Shown: positions 10,934 through 21,010, numbered from the stretch's first letter. The stretch is 64,000 nucleotides of DNA from Garcia nutans (GCA_947685225.1 CANTUV010000062.1:16202501-16266500), one strand, 5' to 3'. The notes: generated from the sequence alone by a model not told the origin. Numbers and translations: made by a program.

Positions 10934-11728
10934 TTAAGACCTGAGCGGGCTGAATTGGTTAAAGAAGAGGTCACTAAGCAAATAAAAGTGAAAGTTCCTT
11001 AAAGTGATAGAATATCCAGATTGGCTAGCCAACATAGTACCTGTGCCAAAGAAAGATGGAAGGGTAAGGGTCTGTGTGGATTATAGAGATTTAAACAAGG
11101 CTTCCCCTAAAGATGATTTCCCTTTACCTCATATAGATGTCCTCATTGATAGTGCAGCCTCTAGCATGCTACACTCGTTTGTAGATGGAATTTTTGTATA
11201 CAATCAAGTGTTAATGGCCCAAGAGGATAAAGCCAAAACTATTTCATTAATACATGGGGTATATTTTGTTATAGGGTGATGCCATTTGGCTTAAAAAATG
11301 CTGAGGCAACCTACCAAAGGATGGCCACCACACTATTTCATGGCATGATGCACAAAGAAGTTGAAGTATATGTTGATGATATGATGGTTAAATCATATAC
11401 AAGAGAACAACACTTTCAAATCTTGGAATTATTATTCAATAGAGCTTTGAAATATAAGCTAATATTAAACCCGAAGAAGTGTGCATTCGGTGTTACCTCA
11501 AGTAAATTATTGGGACATGTGATTAGTCCAAATGGCATTGAGATTGATCCTTACAAAGTTAAAGTAATCAGGGATATGACAGCCCCTAAGACGAAGAGAG
11601 AAGTTTGGGGATTTATTAGTAAATTACAATACATTAGCAGATTCATAGCAAAACTCACAACAATTTGTGAGCCTATCTTCAAATTGCTTAAAAAGAATCA
11701 GCCGATCATATGGAATGAAGAATGTTAA
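10934..11728 (+). pseudogene. pol: Tat-2 reverse transcriptase, frameshifted
   Basis: RNA-dependent DNA polymerase. Fingers: 'LANIVPVPKKDGRVRVCVDY', 'LNKASPKDDFPLPHID'. Palm: first catalytic Asp in 'SFVDG'; 'VMPFGLKNAEATYQRM'; the catalytic 'YVDDMMVKS' is intact. Thumb/connection: 'LNPKKCAFGV..LLGHVISPNGIEIDP'. The two ORFs (11004-11279 and 11276-11728) are joined by a frameshift at about 11275. A TAA at 11000 and one at 11726 also interrupt it. 'DGFSGYNQI' of the family is altered to 'DGIFVYNQV'. Confidence 0.9.
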
Positions 11729-12952
11729 AAGGCCTTTGAGCGAATAAAAGAGTATTTGTTGAATCCACCTATTTTAAAACCACCTAAACCTGACAAACCT
11801 CTATTACTATACTTAGCAGTAGAAGAAGAGTCGATAGGAGCCATACTAGCCCAAGCAGATGAGTCAGGGATTGAGCATGCAGTTTACTATTTGAGTAGAA
11901 AGCTCCTACCTTATGAAATTAAGTATTGTATCATTGAAAAGACCTGTATAGCCATGGTTTGGTCTTCTAAGAAGTTGCGGCATTACTTTCAATCATATAG
12001 TGTGCAAGCAATTTCCAGGTTGGATCCAATAAAGTACTTAAGGGAGACACCCTCTTTGATTGGGAAATATGGTCGATGGTTGATAATATTAGAAGAATTT
12101 GAGATTGAGTATGTAACCAGGAAAACAATCAAAGGTAGAGCGGTGGTAGAATTCCTAGCCCAACAACCATTACCAGAAAGCGAAGAAGTAATCTTGGAAT
12201 TTCCGGATGAACATTTAAAAGCAATTGAAGTACAAGGTTGGAAAATGTATTTTGATGGAGCAGTAAATAGGAAAGGAGCAAGTTTGGGAGTTATACTAGA
12301 ATCGCCCGAAGGGGAACTTATCCCTTTAGCTAAAAAGTTGAAATTTAGGACAACCAATAATATGGTGGAGTACGAAGCTTGTATTTTTTGTTTGGAAACC
12401 CTAATGATTATGAAGATGGATAAGGTGGAAGTTTTTGGCAATTCATTGCTAGTATTATCCCAAGTAAATGGAGAGTGGGAGTTGAAAGAGGAAAAATTAA
12501 AGCCATACCACCATTACCTGACCATGATGAAGAAGAACTTTAAGGAGTGTAGGTTTATACACCTATCAAGAGAAGAAAATCAGATGGCTGATGCCCTGGC
12601 CACATTGGATTCGGTATGGGAAAACCCGGTCAGCTTATTCCTTAAGCCTCTTATCTTCACCAGTTCATCAACTCCTTGCTATGAATATGAGACAATCATG
12701 GAAATTGATACAGACCATGATGCATGGTATGATACTAAAAGGCAATTTTTGGAAGAAAGAGAATACCCGCTGGGGGCAACAAAGAAAGAGAGAAGAACCA
12801 TAAGGCGATGGTCATTGCAATACATCACATTCCATGGAGAGTTATATCGAAGATGGCCTGATGGGGTGCATTTAAGATGTTTAAGAAAGCCTGAAGTGGA
12901 GCGTATCATGTCAGAAATACATGCGGGAAGTTGTGGTCCGCACATGAGTTAA
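11729..12952 (+). pseudogene. pol: Tat-2 dual RNase H region (RNH plus archaeal-type aRNH)
   Basis: Two RNase H folds in tandem, a hallmark of the Tat lineage. First domain (residues about 10-110): 'LLLYLAVEEESIGAILAQ', 'VYYLSRKLLPYEIKY', 'EKTCIAMVWSSKKLRHY'. Second, archaeal-type domain (about 160-290): 'WKMYFDGAVNRKGASLG', 'NNMVEYEACIFCLE', 'VEVFGNSLLVLSQV', 'ENQMADALATL'. The aspartate normally in the 'GDS' of the second domain is Asn here, which should abolish its metal binding. The open frame of 398 codons runs into the integrase zinc-binding segment ('EIHAGSCGPHMS') before a TAA at 12950. Confidence 0.9.
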
Positions 12953-13953
12953 AAAGATTATTCGGCAAGGTTACTACTGGTTGACCATGGAGAGAGATTG
13001 TATTGAGTTTGTAAAGAAGTACCAACAATGTCAGATGTATGGTAACTTGGATCACATGCCTCCTAAAGAATTGCATTCTATGTCTTCACCCTGGCCCTTT
13101 GCCACATGGGGTATCGACATTATAGGAGAGATATATCCAACAGCCTCAAACAGTCACCGTTTCATTGTGGTAGCAGTACATTATTTTTCAAAATGGGTCA
13201 AAGCCGAATCCTTCAACAAACTTGGTGCAAGCCAAATGGCTAGATTTATTGAAAAGAACCTCATCTGTAGATACGGGGTCCCGCATAGAGTGATATCAGA
13301 CAACGAGGTACAGTTTCAAGAAGCAGTTAAGGATTTATTCTCAAAGTACCGAATCCATCATCATAGATCCTCTCCTTATAGACCAAAGGCTAATGGTGCT
13401 GTAGAAGCAACAGAGAAAACAATTAAGCAAATTTTGTCCAAGATGACCAAGACTTACAGGATTGGTCAGAGATGCTTCCCTTTGCTTTATGGGGATATAG
13501 GACAAGTGTGCGAGCACCTACTGGAATGACACCGTTCTCTTTGGTTTATGGGATGGAAGCAGTGTTGCTAATTGAAATAGAAATCAAGTCATTGAGAGTA
13601 GTCTTGGAAGCTGAACTGCCTGAAATGGAATGGGTAGCAAACAGATACACACAGTTAGCTTTACTAGAAGAGAGAAGGATAAAGGCGTTGTATCATAACC
13701 AACTATATCAAAAGAAGATAGCTCGGGCCTACAATAGAAGGGTTAAAATCAGAAAACTCAGAGTCGGGGATTTGGTGTTGAAGCAATGTAAGCCAAATGT
13801 ATCTTATCTAAGAGGGAAGTTCAGGCCTAGCTTGGAAGGCCATATGTCGTGAAACAAGTCATGAACAAAGGTGCGGTGAAGTTATCAGACATGGATGGGA
13901 ATGAATTTAATGAGCCAATAAACATTGACAGGTTGAAGAGGTTTTATGTATGA
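12870..13953 (+). pseudogene. pol: Tat-2 integrase, frameshifted
   Basis: DDE integrase that would insert the cDNA. The zinc-binding motif is split over a frameshift at about 12950: histidines in 'EIHAGSCGPH', cysteines in 'YQQCQMYG'. Catalytic core: 'WGIDIIGEI' (first Asp), 'RVISDNEVQF' (second Asp), 'NGAVEATEKTIKQI' (Glu), so D, D and E are all present. A second frameshift near 13480 leads to the C-terminal domain ('MTPFSLVYGMEAVLL', 'VGDLVLKQ'). A third near 13840 precedes the last segment, which ends with TGA at 13951-13953. No chromodomain follows, as expected for Tat. Confidence 0.9.
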
Positions 13954-13986
13954 TATATTAAAAAAAAAGAGAGAGAGAGAGAGCTC

Positions 13987-15145
13987 GCTAGATTGAAAAC
14001 CCAAAAAGGGCGGCCTAGACAAAAGTTAGAGCAGTCAGCTAGTTCCGAAAACCCGAAAGGGCTAGTTGGTAACAGGAGTGATCTTATGTATGCTGGCTTT
14101 ATGTTTGGCTGTTCCCAAATTTAATAAAATAGAATTAATGTTCAAATTTGTTCTATGTGCGCTGTTATAAGTATTTAACAAGGTATGGATGAAATAAATA
14201 AACACAATAGCAAAAAGTGATGATAAATTATAAATGGAAAAGAAGCATCTTTTATTACTTTAATTATTTTTTCATCCTAACAATACACTTTCTGAATTGA
14301 CAAATGTAAAATCTATGGCAGTCGATAAATGTAACATACAGGCCAACTTTGCCTCAGCCGATCCAAGTAGGTTTCAGTAAAGCAAGGCATGTCTAAATCA
14401 AGAGTAAAGTTAGAATCGCGAGGCTCAGCTCCGTACTAATGGCCAAGTTGGCGAGGATCGTAGCATGTACCTTGACAAAGAGCAGCGAGGGAAACATACA
14501 TTAATGATGTCCGCATGGTGATATGAGAAATCTTCCACCAAGGTACCAACAAATGGATGTTGACTTCGGCACGTGAGTGGATCCAGTCAACCCAGTCAAC
14601 ATATGAAGAAACAAGATGAAGTAGTTTCCTAGCGGAATGTTGTCGTGGCAGTTATCTGGAAAAATCCATGGATGGAGTATCAAGCAAACAAAGACGCTCC
14701 TGAAGCCAAATCTGTTAAGAAAGAATTAAATTAAAAAAAAGTCTGCTAAGTTGAAAACCCGCAAGGGCAGCTTAGGCAAAAATTAGGACAACTCACTAGT
14801 TCCGAAACCCACATGGGCAGACTAGGCAAAAATTAGAGCAATAAAAAATATATATAATAAAAAAGAGGTCCGCTAAGTTGAAAACCCTCGAGGGCAGCTT
14901 AGGCAAAAATTAGGACAGTTTCCCAGTTCCGAAAACCCACATGGGAGGACTAGGCAAAAACTAGAGTAATAAAAAATAAAATAAAAAGTTCGCTAAGTTG
15001 AAAACCTGCAAGGGCAACTTAGGCAAAAATTAGGATAGCTCGCTAGTTCTGAAAACCTATATGGGCGGACTAAGCAAAAATTAGAGCAATAAAGAAAAGA
15101 GGAAAAAAGAAAACCTAAATTGAAAACCCGAAAGGGCAGTTTAGG
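13987..15145 (+). repeat. Tat-2 3' hairpin repeats, set B (two-stem units)
   Basis: About nine units of the form outer stem, 'ttgaaaa' or 'tccgaaa', CCC, 4-5-base loop, GGG, 'cag/cgg', outer stem. Units at 13987, 14030 and then a tandem series from 14745 with about 120-128 bp periodicity (14745, 14796, 14872, 14922, 14993, 15044, 15114). Outer stems include CTAAG/CTTAG, CTAGT/ACTAG and CCTAAA/TTTAGG, with the inner CCC/GGG kept. Units are joined by 'caaaaattag(a/g)' spacers. Tandem repeats in the 3' region of Tat/Ogre elements are known to be hypervariable; the paired changes are the notable part. Confidence 0.85.
14100..14700. other. Tat-2 3' region without a recognised gene
   Basis: Roughly 600 bases between hairpin units. 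GC content rises around 14340-14680, and minus-strand reading gives stretches that look protein-like but in no single frame; the 60-codon ORF at 14501-14683 is one of them. It could be the eroded end of a third minus-strand gene. I cannot assign it. Confidence 0.4.
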
Positions 15146-15286
15146 TAATTACTAAAGCAGCAACTGACTCCCAGTCAGTCTCTTTATCAATCCTGATTTA
15201 AGATGGTCTAACCCAACTAAAGTCTCAACTAAGATCACAAGTACCGACGACAAGCCTCCTTCCATTTGGTCCATAATATCCAATAA

Positions 15287-15769
15287 TCATGGATCAATAT
15301 CACCGTTGTAAGAAACAAAAAAGAATTGGCCAAACAAGCAAAGACAGAGCATACGTCCCCATGCCTTAGCAGGAGCCAAATGAGAGAGACAAAAATCAAT
15401 CAAGGGAGCAAGTAGAATTTTTTCACCACTCATCAAATGAAGAGCTTCAGGTTTTGGAATTTGAAATAACATCTGCATCTTCTGTTGGGTCTTGGAAATC
15501 AATATGGGTAATGCCATTTGTTGATTATTTGCATATCCAAGGATGGCCTCAAATTCTTCAATCAAGGGACATATTTCAAAGCCATTAATTTTAAATGCCC
15601 TAGAATCCATGTTCCAAAAGGAAGAAATGGCATGTAAGAAGGAGTGGTCCAATTTAAAATTTTGAAAACACTTTAAAATATCAAGTTTTGACCACGAAAA
15701 TTGCTTCTAGTGAATGGCATCCATATTCTTAAATAAAATTTTTATCTTCTTTAAATGAAGTTCGGTCAT
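15287..15769 (-). pseudogene. Antisense accessory gene A of Tat-2
   Basis: Minus-strand gene opposite to gag-pol. The start ATG at 15769 lies about 100 bases downstream of a TATA box (15863-15873). The frame reads to 15287 with one in-frame TAG near 15708. The part 15652-15287 is open: 'AISSFWNMDSRAFKINGFEI', 'CPLIEEFEAILGY', 'LIDFCLSHLAPAKAWGRMLC'. The 'FW...RAF......PLIEEFEAILG' pattern resembles the N-terminal region of plant mobile-element ORFs related to plant mobile domain (DUF7745-like) proteins. It is short compared with those, so it is truncated. Function is unknown; the call is from pattern, not a search. Confidence 0.6.
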
Positions 15770-15862
15770 GGTGGATGAAGAAAAATCAAAATTGTTAAAG
15801 GAGTTTTTACGTTGAAATGGAAAGTATTTTGGCTTCTGTATGAAATATGGCATGAAAGGTGA

Positions 15863-15873
15863 TTTATATAGAG
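15863..15873 (-). promoter_or_regulatory. TATA box of antisense gene A
   Basis: CTCTATATAAA on the minus strand, 94 bases before the ATG at 15769. The identical string occurs before gene B at 18666-18676, which argues for two independent minus-strand promoters inside the element. Confidence 0.65.
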
Positions 15874-15879
15874 AAAATA

Positions 15880-16448
15880 AACTTTTCCAAAATTGATAAG
15901 GTAAAGGTGATGGAAAAGGACGAAACCATGTTGTGTAAGGAAAGGAATTGGCGATGAATTTACTTTACCGTGTTGCATTTGGCTTTTGTGGTGGTGACTG
16001 TATAAATATTGAAATATGAAAAAGAAAGTTTAATAATTGTGATGCAATAATGATGAAAAGTAAAAAAAATAATAAAAAAAAAGAAAATTAGTTACAGTAA
16101 AGATGGAAATTATATTTCTCATTATTATGCTTATTGTACAATGTTGATACAATTTATACATTACTAAGAGGGTGGTGGTAGGTCATCAAATAAAGCCCTG
16201 AAAAAGTCATCGCCTGTTGGAGGAGGAAAATTGCTCGTCCCGAGTCTGCCCGAAGTGGGAGCACCAAAATCCCTATTACCTTAGAGTTTTGATCTATCAC
16301 AGTCCTCATCGGAAGTAGATGAAAGGATCTCATGGTCATCAGTCTGGGGGCCCCTTGATGAAGAAGCGCCAGGATCCCTCATCCCCTGAAATCGGAAGTC
16401 TCAGAAATTCTGTTCAGATTGATGATATAAATTTTTGAAATGAGAAGC
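15880..16448. other. Spacer between antisense genes A and B
   Basis: No supported gene. It would contain the upstream region of gene A and the 3' untranslated part of gene B. A-rich stretch at 16050-16085. Short reverse ORFs at 15766-15978 and 16154-16339 are not supported. Confidence 0.5.
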
Positions 16449-18572
16449 CTACTGACGACTTGCAGCTAACTCTTCTTGAAGTTTCCTATTTTGTTCTTCA
16501 AGCATCCGCTGTGAGCTAGGAAGGAAAAAGGTAAGAGCATACATAATCATGTATACATATAACATAAATTTCCATGAAATAAGAAAACTCACCAGGTAAT
16601 TCATATTGATGCCCTGCGAATGAGATGGTATATTTGGCGGGATAGAATGAGCAAACAAAGGGGCAGTAAAAGAAGGTCCAGCCTCATGTTCAAATGAGCC
16701 AACAACCTGCAACAATCATTAAAGAATAAAAAAAAGAAAGAAGCAGTTGTAAGGGAAAAATGGAAAAGGTTTACCTGAGAAGTGCTAGCCCCAAGATGTG
16801 GAACAAATTCTCCAGCTACTCCATCTCTACCCTCATTTTCTTTGGGAATTTCCCGTACACGAACAGGAGACACATCAAAGTTCAAGAGCCTTCTTTGAAA
16901 AAAATGGACATAAAATGCACCAGGTAGATGGAGAAATGCCTTAACACCATAACCATACCGAGCCGACCACCATGCATCCTCCGGCATTGACATAATATTT
17001 AAAGTATATTTCGGGCAATGCATCAGGACCCTCCGCTACTCGAGACCAAGAAACTACTCATAAACTCTCTCTCCTAGAAACTAACCACTAGACACTGGGC
17101 CAGCGATGACTCGGTGAGAATGTTGGAAAGATAGCGCAGCCTTCATGAAGGGAGACCAATTTGTCTCCTCTTCTGGGTTCCACCAGGCCAAATTCACCTG
17201 CAAAATAACATAAGGTAAGTAAACTTTCACATCAAATTTAAAAGCATACTAATGCTATTTTACCTAGCCCTAGGTTAAGCGACTCAACACAAAGTGGTGA
17301 GTATGCATATGGTGAGAGCCGGGAACGTTCACACTATCTGACAGCCAGAAATTTAATCTCGGATACCCGACTCTTTCTCGAGAAATACCGGGTACCCTCA
17401 CGAGGTTGTATTCATATGCCCATGCCTACAATAATAGTAAAGATCAAATTCATACAAGAAAGGAGCAGAATTGACATTGGTAGAAGAAGAATACCTTGAC
17501 AACCGCCATCAAGCCGATAAAAAACTTCTTGTTTCGGCAAATTTTTATCAAGACCATGGTAAAGACAGGCGAGACCAGCTTCACCCCAGCCAGAAGATGG
17601 TACCGTCCTAAAATAAGAAAGGGCCCTCAACACTGACAAGTGGATGGAGGATTCAGTGTTGCCTAAGATGGTCGACCCAAGCAAATATAACAAAAATCCT
17701 CGAGCATACTGTTGGGTCGTGTCCCTATAAACCCGTCCTTTGTAGTTCATCCAATAGCTACGAATCGGTTCAATTTTTATCTTAAAAGGCCCCTTATATG
17801 ATGGTTCCATACTAATTAATTGTTGAATTTCTTCAAAGGTTAAAATATCGTTGGTCAAAGGAACAGAAACACCATCATATCGAAGGCCGGTTATGGCAGT
17901 AAAATCGACCGGACAAATTGTCATCTCTCCAATGGGCAAGTGAAAAGTATGAGTTGTGTCCAACCATCATTCTGCAAGTGTCTGGACTATGCTCCAGTCT
18001 ATCAAATACTCCTCGGATGGCAATTGTAAGATGAAGCTCTCAAAGCCACAATCTCGGATAATCTGCCTTACCCGAGAAGGCACTACATCATACCATTGTC
18101 GGGCTTTGTAGATACACCCTCCGACCTGAACAACGCCACGATCATGCTAACACGGAGCTAGGTAAGTTAATACAAGGTAAGTACATATTATCCTATCTGC
18201 TTAAATTAATATATTTTTCCTAAATTTTCTAAAAAATTATAATAATATAATAATATAAATAAAAAATAAAGGCAAACACAATAATAATAAAATAGCACAA
18301 TATAAAAACATAAAAAATCAAAAATAATAATATAAATAATAATATAAATAAATAATAGAAAAACAAAATAGAAAAGAAAAAAAAAACAAAAATAACAGAA
18401 AGACGAAAAAATCAAAACAAAAAAGAAGGGAAAAAATAATTATCGCGCTCTTTTGGTTTAAACTACAATGAAGCGGCATCCCGGCGAGTATATCTATTTT
18501 TTCGTCTTCATGATGCCGAATAAACTCTAATAACTCAGCATTAGAATGAGTCCCTGACCTTCAAACATGCAT
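16449..18572 (-). pseudogene. Antisense accessory gene B: plant mobile domain (PMD) protein, six exons, inactivated
   Basis: Captured PMD-type gene on the minus strand, between pol and the 3' LTR. From ATG at 18572, GT-AG introns are visible: exon 2 18125-17495, exon 3 17425-17264, exon 4 17197-16775, exon 5 16706-16593, exon 6 16508-16449 (stop TAG). PMD hallmarks in exon 2: 'THTFHLPIGEMTICPVDF', 'AITGLRYDGVSVPL', 'RALSYFRTVPSSGWGEAGL'; exon 3 starts 'AWAYEYNLVRVPGI'. Exon 6 is a short coiled coil, 'RMLEEQNRKLQEELAASRQ'. Stops: TGA in the third codon after ATG and near 17970, TAG codons in exons 3 and 4. Several sit at CGA-to-TGA sites. PMD proteins (MAIN/MAIL1 relatives) act in the nucleus in silencing and development; what the transposon uses it for is not known. 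Confidence 0.8.
18140..18440. other. AT-rich intron 1 of antisense gene B
   Basis: Low-complexity A/T tract between the first exon (about 18440-18572) and the exon 2 acceptor (minus-strand TTGTTCAG at 18126). The 69-codon reverse ORF of phenylalanine/tyrosine runs here is composition only. The intron donor is not clear. Confidence 0.5.
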
Positions 18573-18665
18573 TTTTTTTGAAAACTATGTGCTAAATTTG
18601 AAAGAATTTGAGAGAATTATAGAAATTATAGATTTTGCTGTGAATGAAATGAAGGAATTCATTGG

Positions 18666-18676
18666 TTTATATAGAG
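18666..18676 (-). promoter_or_regulatory. TATA box of antisense gene B
   Basis: CTCTATATAAA on the minus strand, 94 bases before the ATG at 18572: the same box and the same spacing as gene A. Confidence 0.65.
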
Positions 18677-18712
18677 AAACGGCAAGGAAAAAAACAAAAT
18701 TCAAAAGTAAGT

Positions 18713-18851
18713 TTTACTATTTATGAATAGTAAACTTTACTATTGATAAATAGTAACTTTTACTATTTATCAATAGTAAATTACTATTGATGAATAGTAA
18801 AATACTATTTACTACTATTTTATAAATAGTAAGTTACTATTTATGTATAGT
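18713..18851. repeat. Six consecutive ACTATT/AATAGT hairpins upstream of antisense promoter
   Basis: Near-perfect palindromes of 16-22 bases with 4-6-base loops: 18713-18734, 18737-18756, 18759-18780, 18781-18800, 18814-18830, 18836-18851. Stems are TTTACTATT/AATAGTAAA or shortened forms. On the minus strand they lie 40-175 bases upstream of the gene B TATA box, where promoter elements would be expected. Confidence 0.85.
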
Positions 18852-19069
18852 AAATATTGCATTAACTGTGATTACACAGTAAATAAACAGTAAATTCAAT
18901 TATTCACTATAATCATTCAATTGCTTGTGTGTGTATAAATTGTTAGCCAAATGATCTCAATTTTGACCATTGACAACTCAAATTGAATGACTTATTTAAC
19001 ATGTGTTTGAAGAAGCTTGTTACGGGATTATGTTGTTTCAAATAAAGTTGATAAGAGCATGTTTAGCAG

Positions 19070-19690
19070 TCACACAAGACATGGAGACGACCGCCCCATT
19101 CAATTGAAGGATGAAACCATATCACAGTAGGTTTCGCGGTCAGAAACCCGACCTCAGTCGTGACCGCACTTACACAAGAGCGACCGTCCTACATTCATGG
19201 ATGACCGCAACACAAGAAACGCAAATCATCCAAATTACAGTAAGATTCGCGGTGACAAGAACGTGAAAGATACGGTCTTGCTTATCACTTTAGCGACCGC
19301 TCTGATGATTCAGGAGAAATTTGCTTAAACTGACAGTAGTGTTCGCGTCCTAATGTGCGTCCAGAAGTTTGACATGAGTGTCTCAACTCGACCGTGAGAT
19401 GTCACCTAGGGCGACCGGGAAATTCATATTTAGGAGGACTTTCATTTTGCCCAGTTAGAGAATGCCACGTGTGATGACAGTTATAAACTCACTTCAGCAT
19501 TTAAATAGGGCGACTGCACCTATCATACGCGCGACCGTCCCAACAAGCACAGCATGGGCAAGATTCCTGCTGCAAAGCACTCAAATTTGATCATTGAAGC
19601 AAATTTAAATGCAGCGATCGTTCCTTGACCAAGGATGACTGCGTCAGACATGAACGCGACCATCCTTGTATGAAGGATGACCGCGAAATG
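19070..19690 (+). promoter_or_regulatory. Cluster of GCGACCG motifs in copia U3
   Basis: About a dozen copies of GCGACCG(C/T) or one-base variants (gacgaccgcc 19092, gcgaccgtcc 19179, gcgaccgctc 19294, tcgaccgtga 19388, gcgaccggga 19413, gcgaccgtcc 19533, gcgaccatcc 19655, atgaccgcga 19678) plus reverse forms (cgcggtca), 20-110 bases apart, ending about 55 bases before the TATA box. CpG-rich in an AT-rich LTR. It could be an enhancer or a protein-binding array. Confidence 0.65.
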
Positions 19691-19743
19691 CTTCGAACAG
19701 TTTATTGAAGAAGGTCTAAACTGCCAAGATTTTATTCTCACTA

Positions 19744-19752
19744 TCTATAAAG
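19744..19752 (+). promoter_or_regulatory. TATA box of copia 5' LTR
   Basis: CTATAAAGG. The 3' LTR copy near 38613 has changed to CTATAACGG. Transcription would start near 19775, which places the hairpin array in the RNA leader. Confidence 0.7.
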
Positions 19753-19890
19753 GCTAGTTAGACCACATTGGCTAAATACATTGCTACTCTAAGAAAAATA
19801 CAATGATGTGAAGAGAGAATCAAAGATTTTATAGCCAAGCAACATATTTTCTTTTACTTAAAAGTTACATTTGAATTGTAATGAATGTTA

Positions 19891-20141
19891 GGTGTAAGCA
19901 TTGAAAACACCATTGTAAAAGTTTGAGTGTGTGCTTGGAAAACACTTAGGTTGTGAGAGTGAGCCTGGTAAAACTCTTGTAAAGGTTGTGAGAGTAAGAC
20001 TAGTAAAACTCTTGTAAGTGGTTTGAGTGTTAGCCTTAGTAAAACACTTGTCAAGTTAGGTGTGAAATTGTAAAAACACCAAAGTTGGAAGTGAGCTTGT
20101 AAAACTTCAAAGATTAGTGAAACCTTAACAAGTTATTAAGG
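19891..20141 (+). repeat. Hairpin array A in copia RNA leader (seven units plus one)
   Basis: Seven units with a constant loop resembling 'gagcttggtaaa' and changing 5-base stems: GGTGT/ACACC (19891), AGTGT/ACACT (19926), AGAGT/ACTCT (19956), AGAGT/ACTCT (19991), AGTGT/ACACT (20026), GGTGT/ACACC (20059), GAAGT/ACTTC (20088). An eighth, different hairpin CCTTAA/TTAAGG is at 20123-20141. The 3' LTR keeps all but the first stem (38762-39013). Confidence 0.88.
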
Positions 20142-20315
20142 AAGTGGATGTAGGATTGAAGAAAATCCGAACCACTATAAATCTTGCGCGTTCTTTCTTT
20201 TATTCACTACTCAACCATTTCTCTATTCCGCATTTCTTGTTTGTTGAGTTTTTAATTTGCCATCATTTCTAGAGGAAACCAATTCACCTCTTTGTTGCCA
20301 TCTTGGGACAACAAT

Positions 20316-20327
20316 TGGCATCAGAGC
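20316..20327 (+). other. Primer binding site (initiator tRNA-Met type), copia
   Basis: TGGCATCAGAGC, two bases after the LTR. Differs by one base from TGGTATCAGAGC used by most plant copia elements. Confidence 0.85.
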
Positions 20328-20366
20328 TTGAAATTTCTTAAACTTAATTGTGAAATTTGATCCACT

Positions 20367-21005
20367 ATGGCAACTTCTTCTTCATCAAACTCTATCTCTC
20401 ATGGAAATCTTAACACTATCCTTAGACCCTACTTTGATGGAACTGATTATTCCTACTGGAAACACAAAATGTATTTGTTTTTAGACAGTGAAGGGATTGA
20501 ACTATGGGATTTTCTGGAAAGTGAGTGGAAACCTCCAACTTATGAAGTTGATGGTATTCAAGTTCCTCTTCCCAAAGCGCAATGGTCAACTATCAATATC
20601 AAAGATCGATTCAAGAACAATATAGCCGCTTCCATCTTGATGAATTCCGTCTCAAGAGAAGAAGGTGGAAGAGTTCAACATTTAACTTGTGCACATTACA
20701 TTTGGAAGACACTCAAAAACTACCATGAAGGTACGACTCAAGTAAGATTCACCAAAAAACAAATGCATGTTCATGAGTATGAGCTATTCAAGATGAAATC
20801 AAATGAAATCGTCACCGACATGACAAATTGCTTGCTTGCTATTATCAATGAACTAAAGAAGTATGGCAAGGTATATGATCAAGGTGATGTAAACAGTAAA
20901 AATCTTGAGAGCCCTAATAGCTAGAAAGAACTTTGAATCAAAAGTATCATCCATCAAAGAAGCTCATGATCTTAGCACATTGAGAACCAATGAGTTTGTG
21001 GGAAA
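20367..21005 (+). pseudogene. gag: Copia gag, 5' part (interrupted by LARD)
   Basis: Capsid protein N-terminal half. The ORF at 20367-20924 begins 'MATSSSSNS', then 'LRPYFDGTDYSYWKHKMYLF', 'WSTINIKDRFKNNIAASIL', 'AHYIWKTLKNYHEGT', typical of copia gag (UBN2-like). A frameshift near 20885 moves the reading; the continuation 'IARKNFESKVSSIKEAHDL', 'LRTNEFVGKLL' runs to 21005, where the LARD is inserted. The gene resumes at 31148. Confidence 0.88.
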
Positions 21006-21010
21006 ACTAC

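Larger units (their letters stand above)
18941..20313 (+). repeat. Copia 5' LTR
   Basis: 1373 bp. U3 (to about 19740) carries a cluster of GCGACCG-type motifs. TATA box at 19744-19752. The transcribed part carries a hairpin array at 19891-20141. It ends GGGACAACA, followed by the primer site. The 3' LTR is 1349 bp and differs at many sites, often C/T or G/A at CpG, so the insertion is old. Confidence 0.92.

Noticed and set aside
18206..18415. Phenylalanine/tyrosine-rich 69-codon ORF suggesting a membrane protein
   Set aside because: Pure AT-rich sequence in the first intron of antisense gene B.
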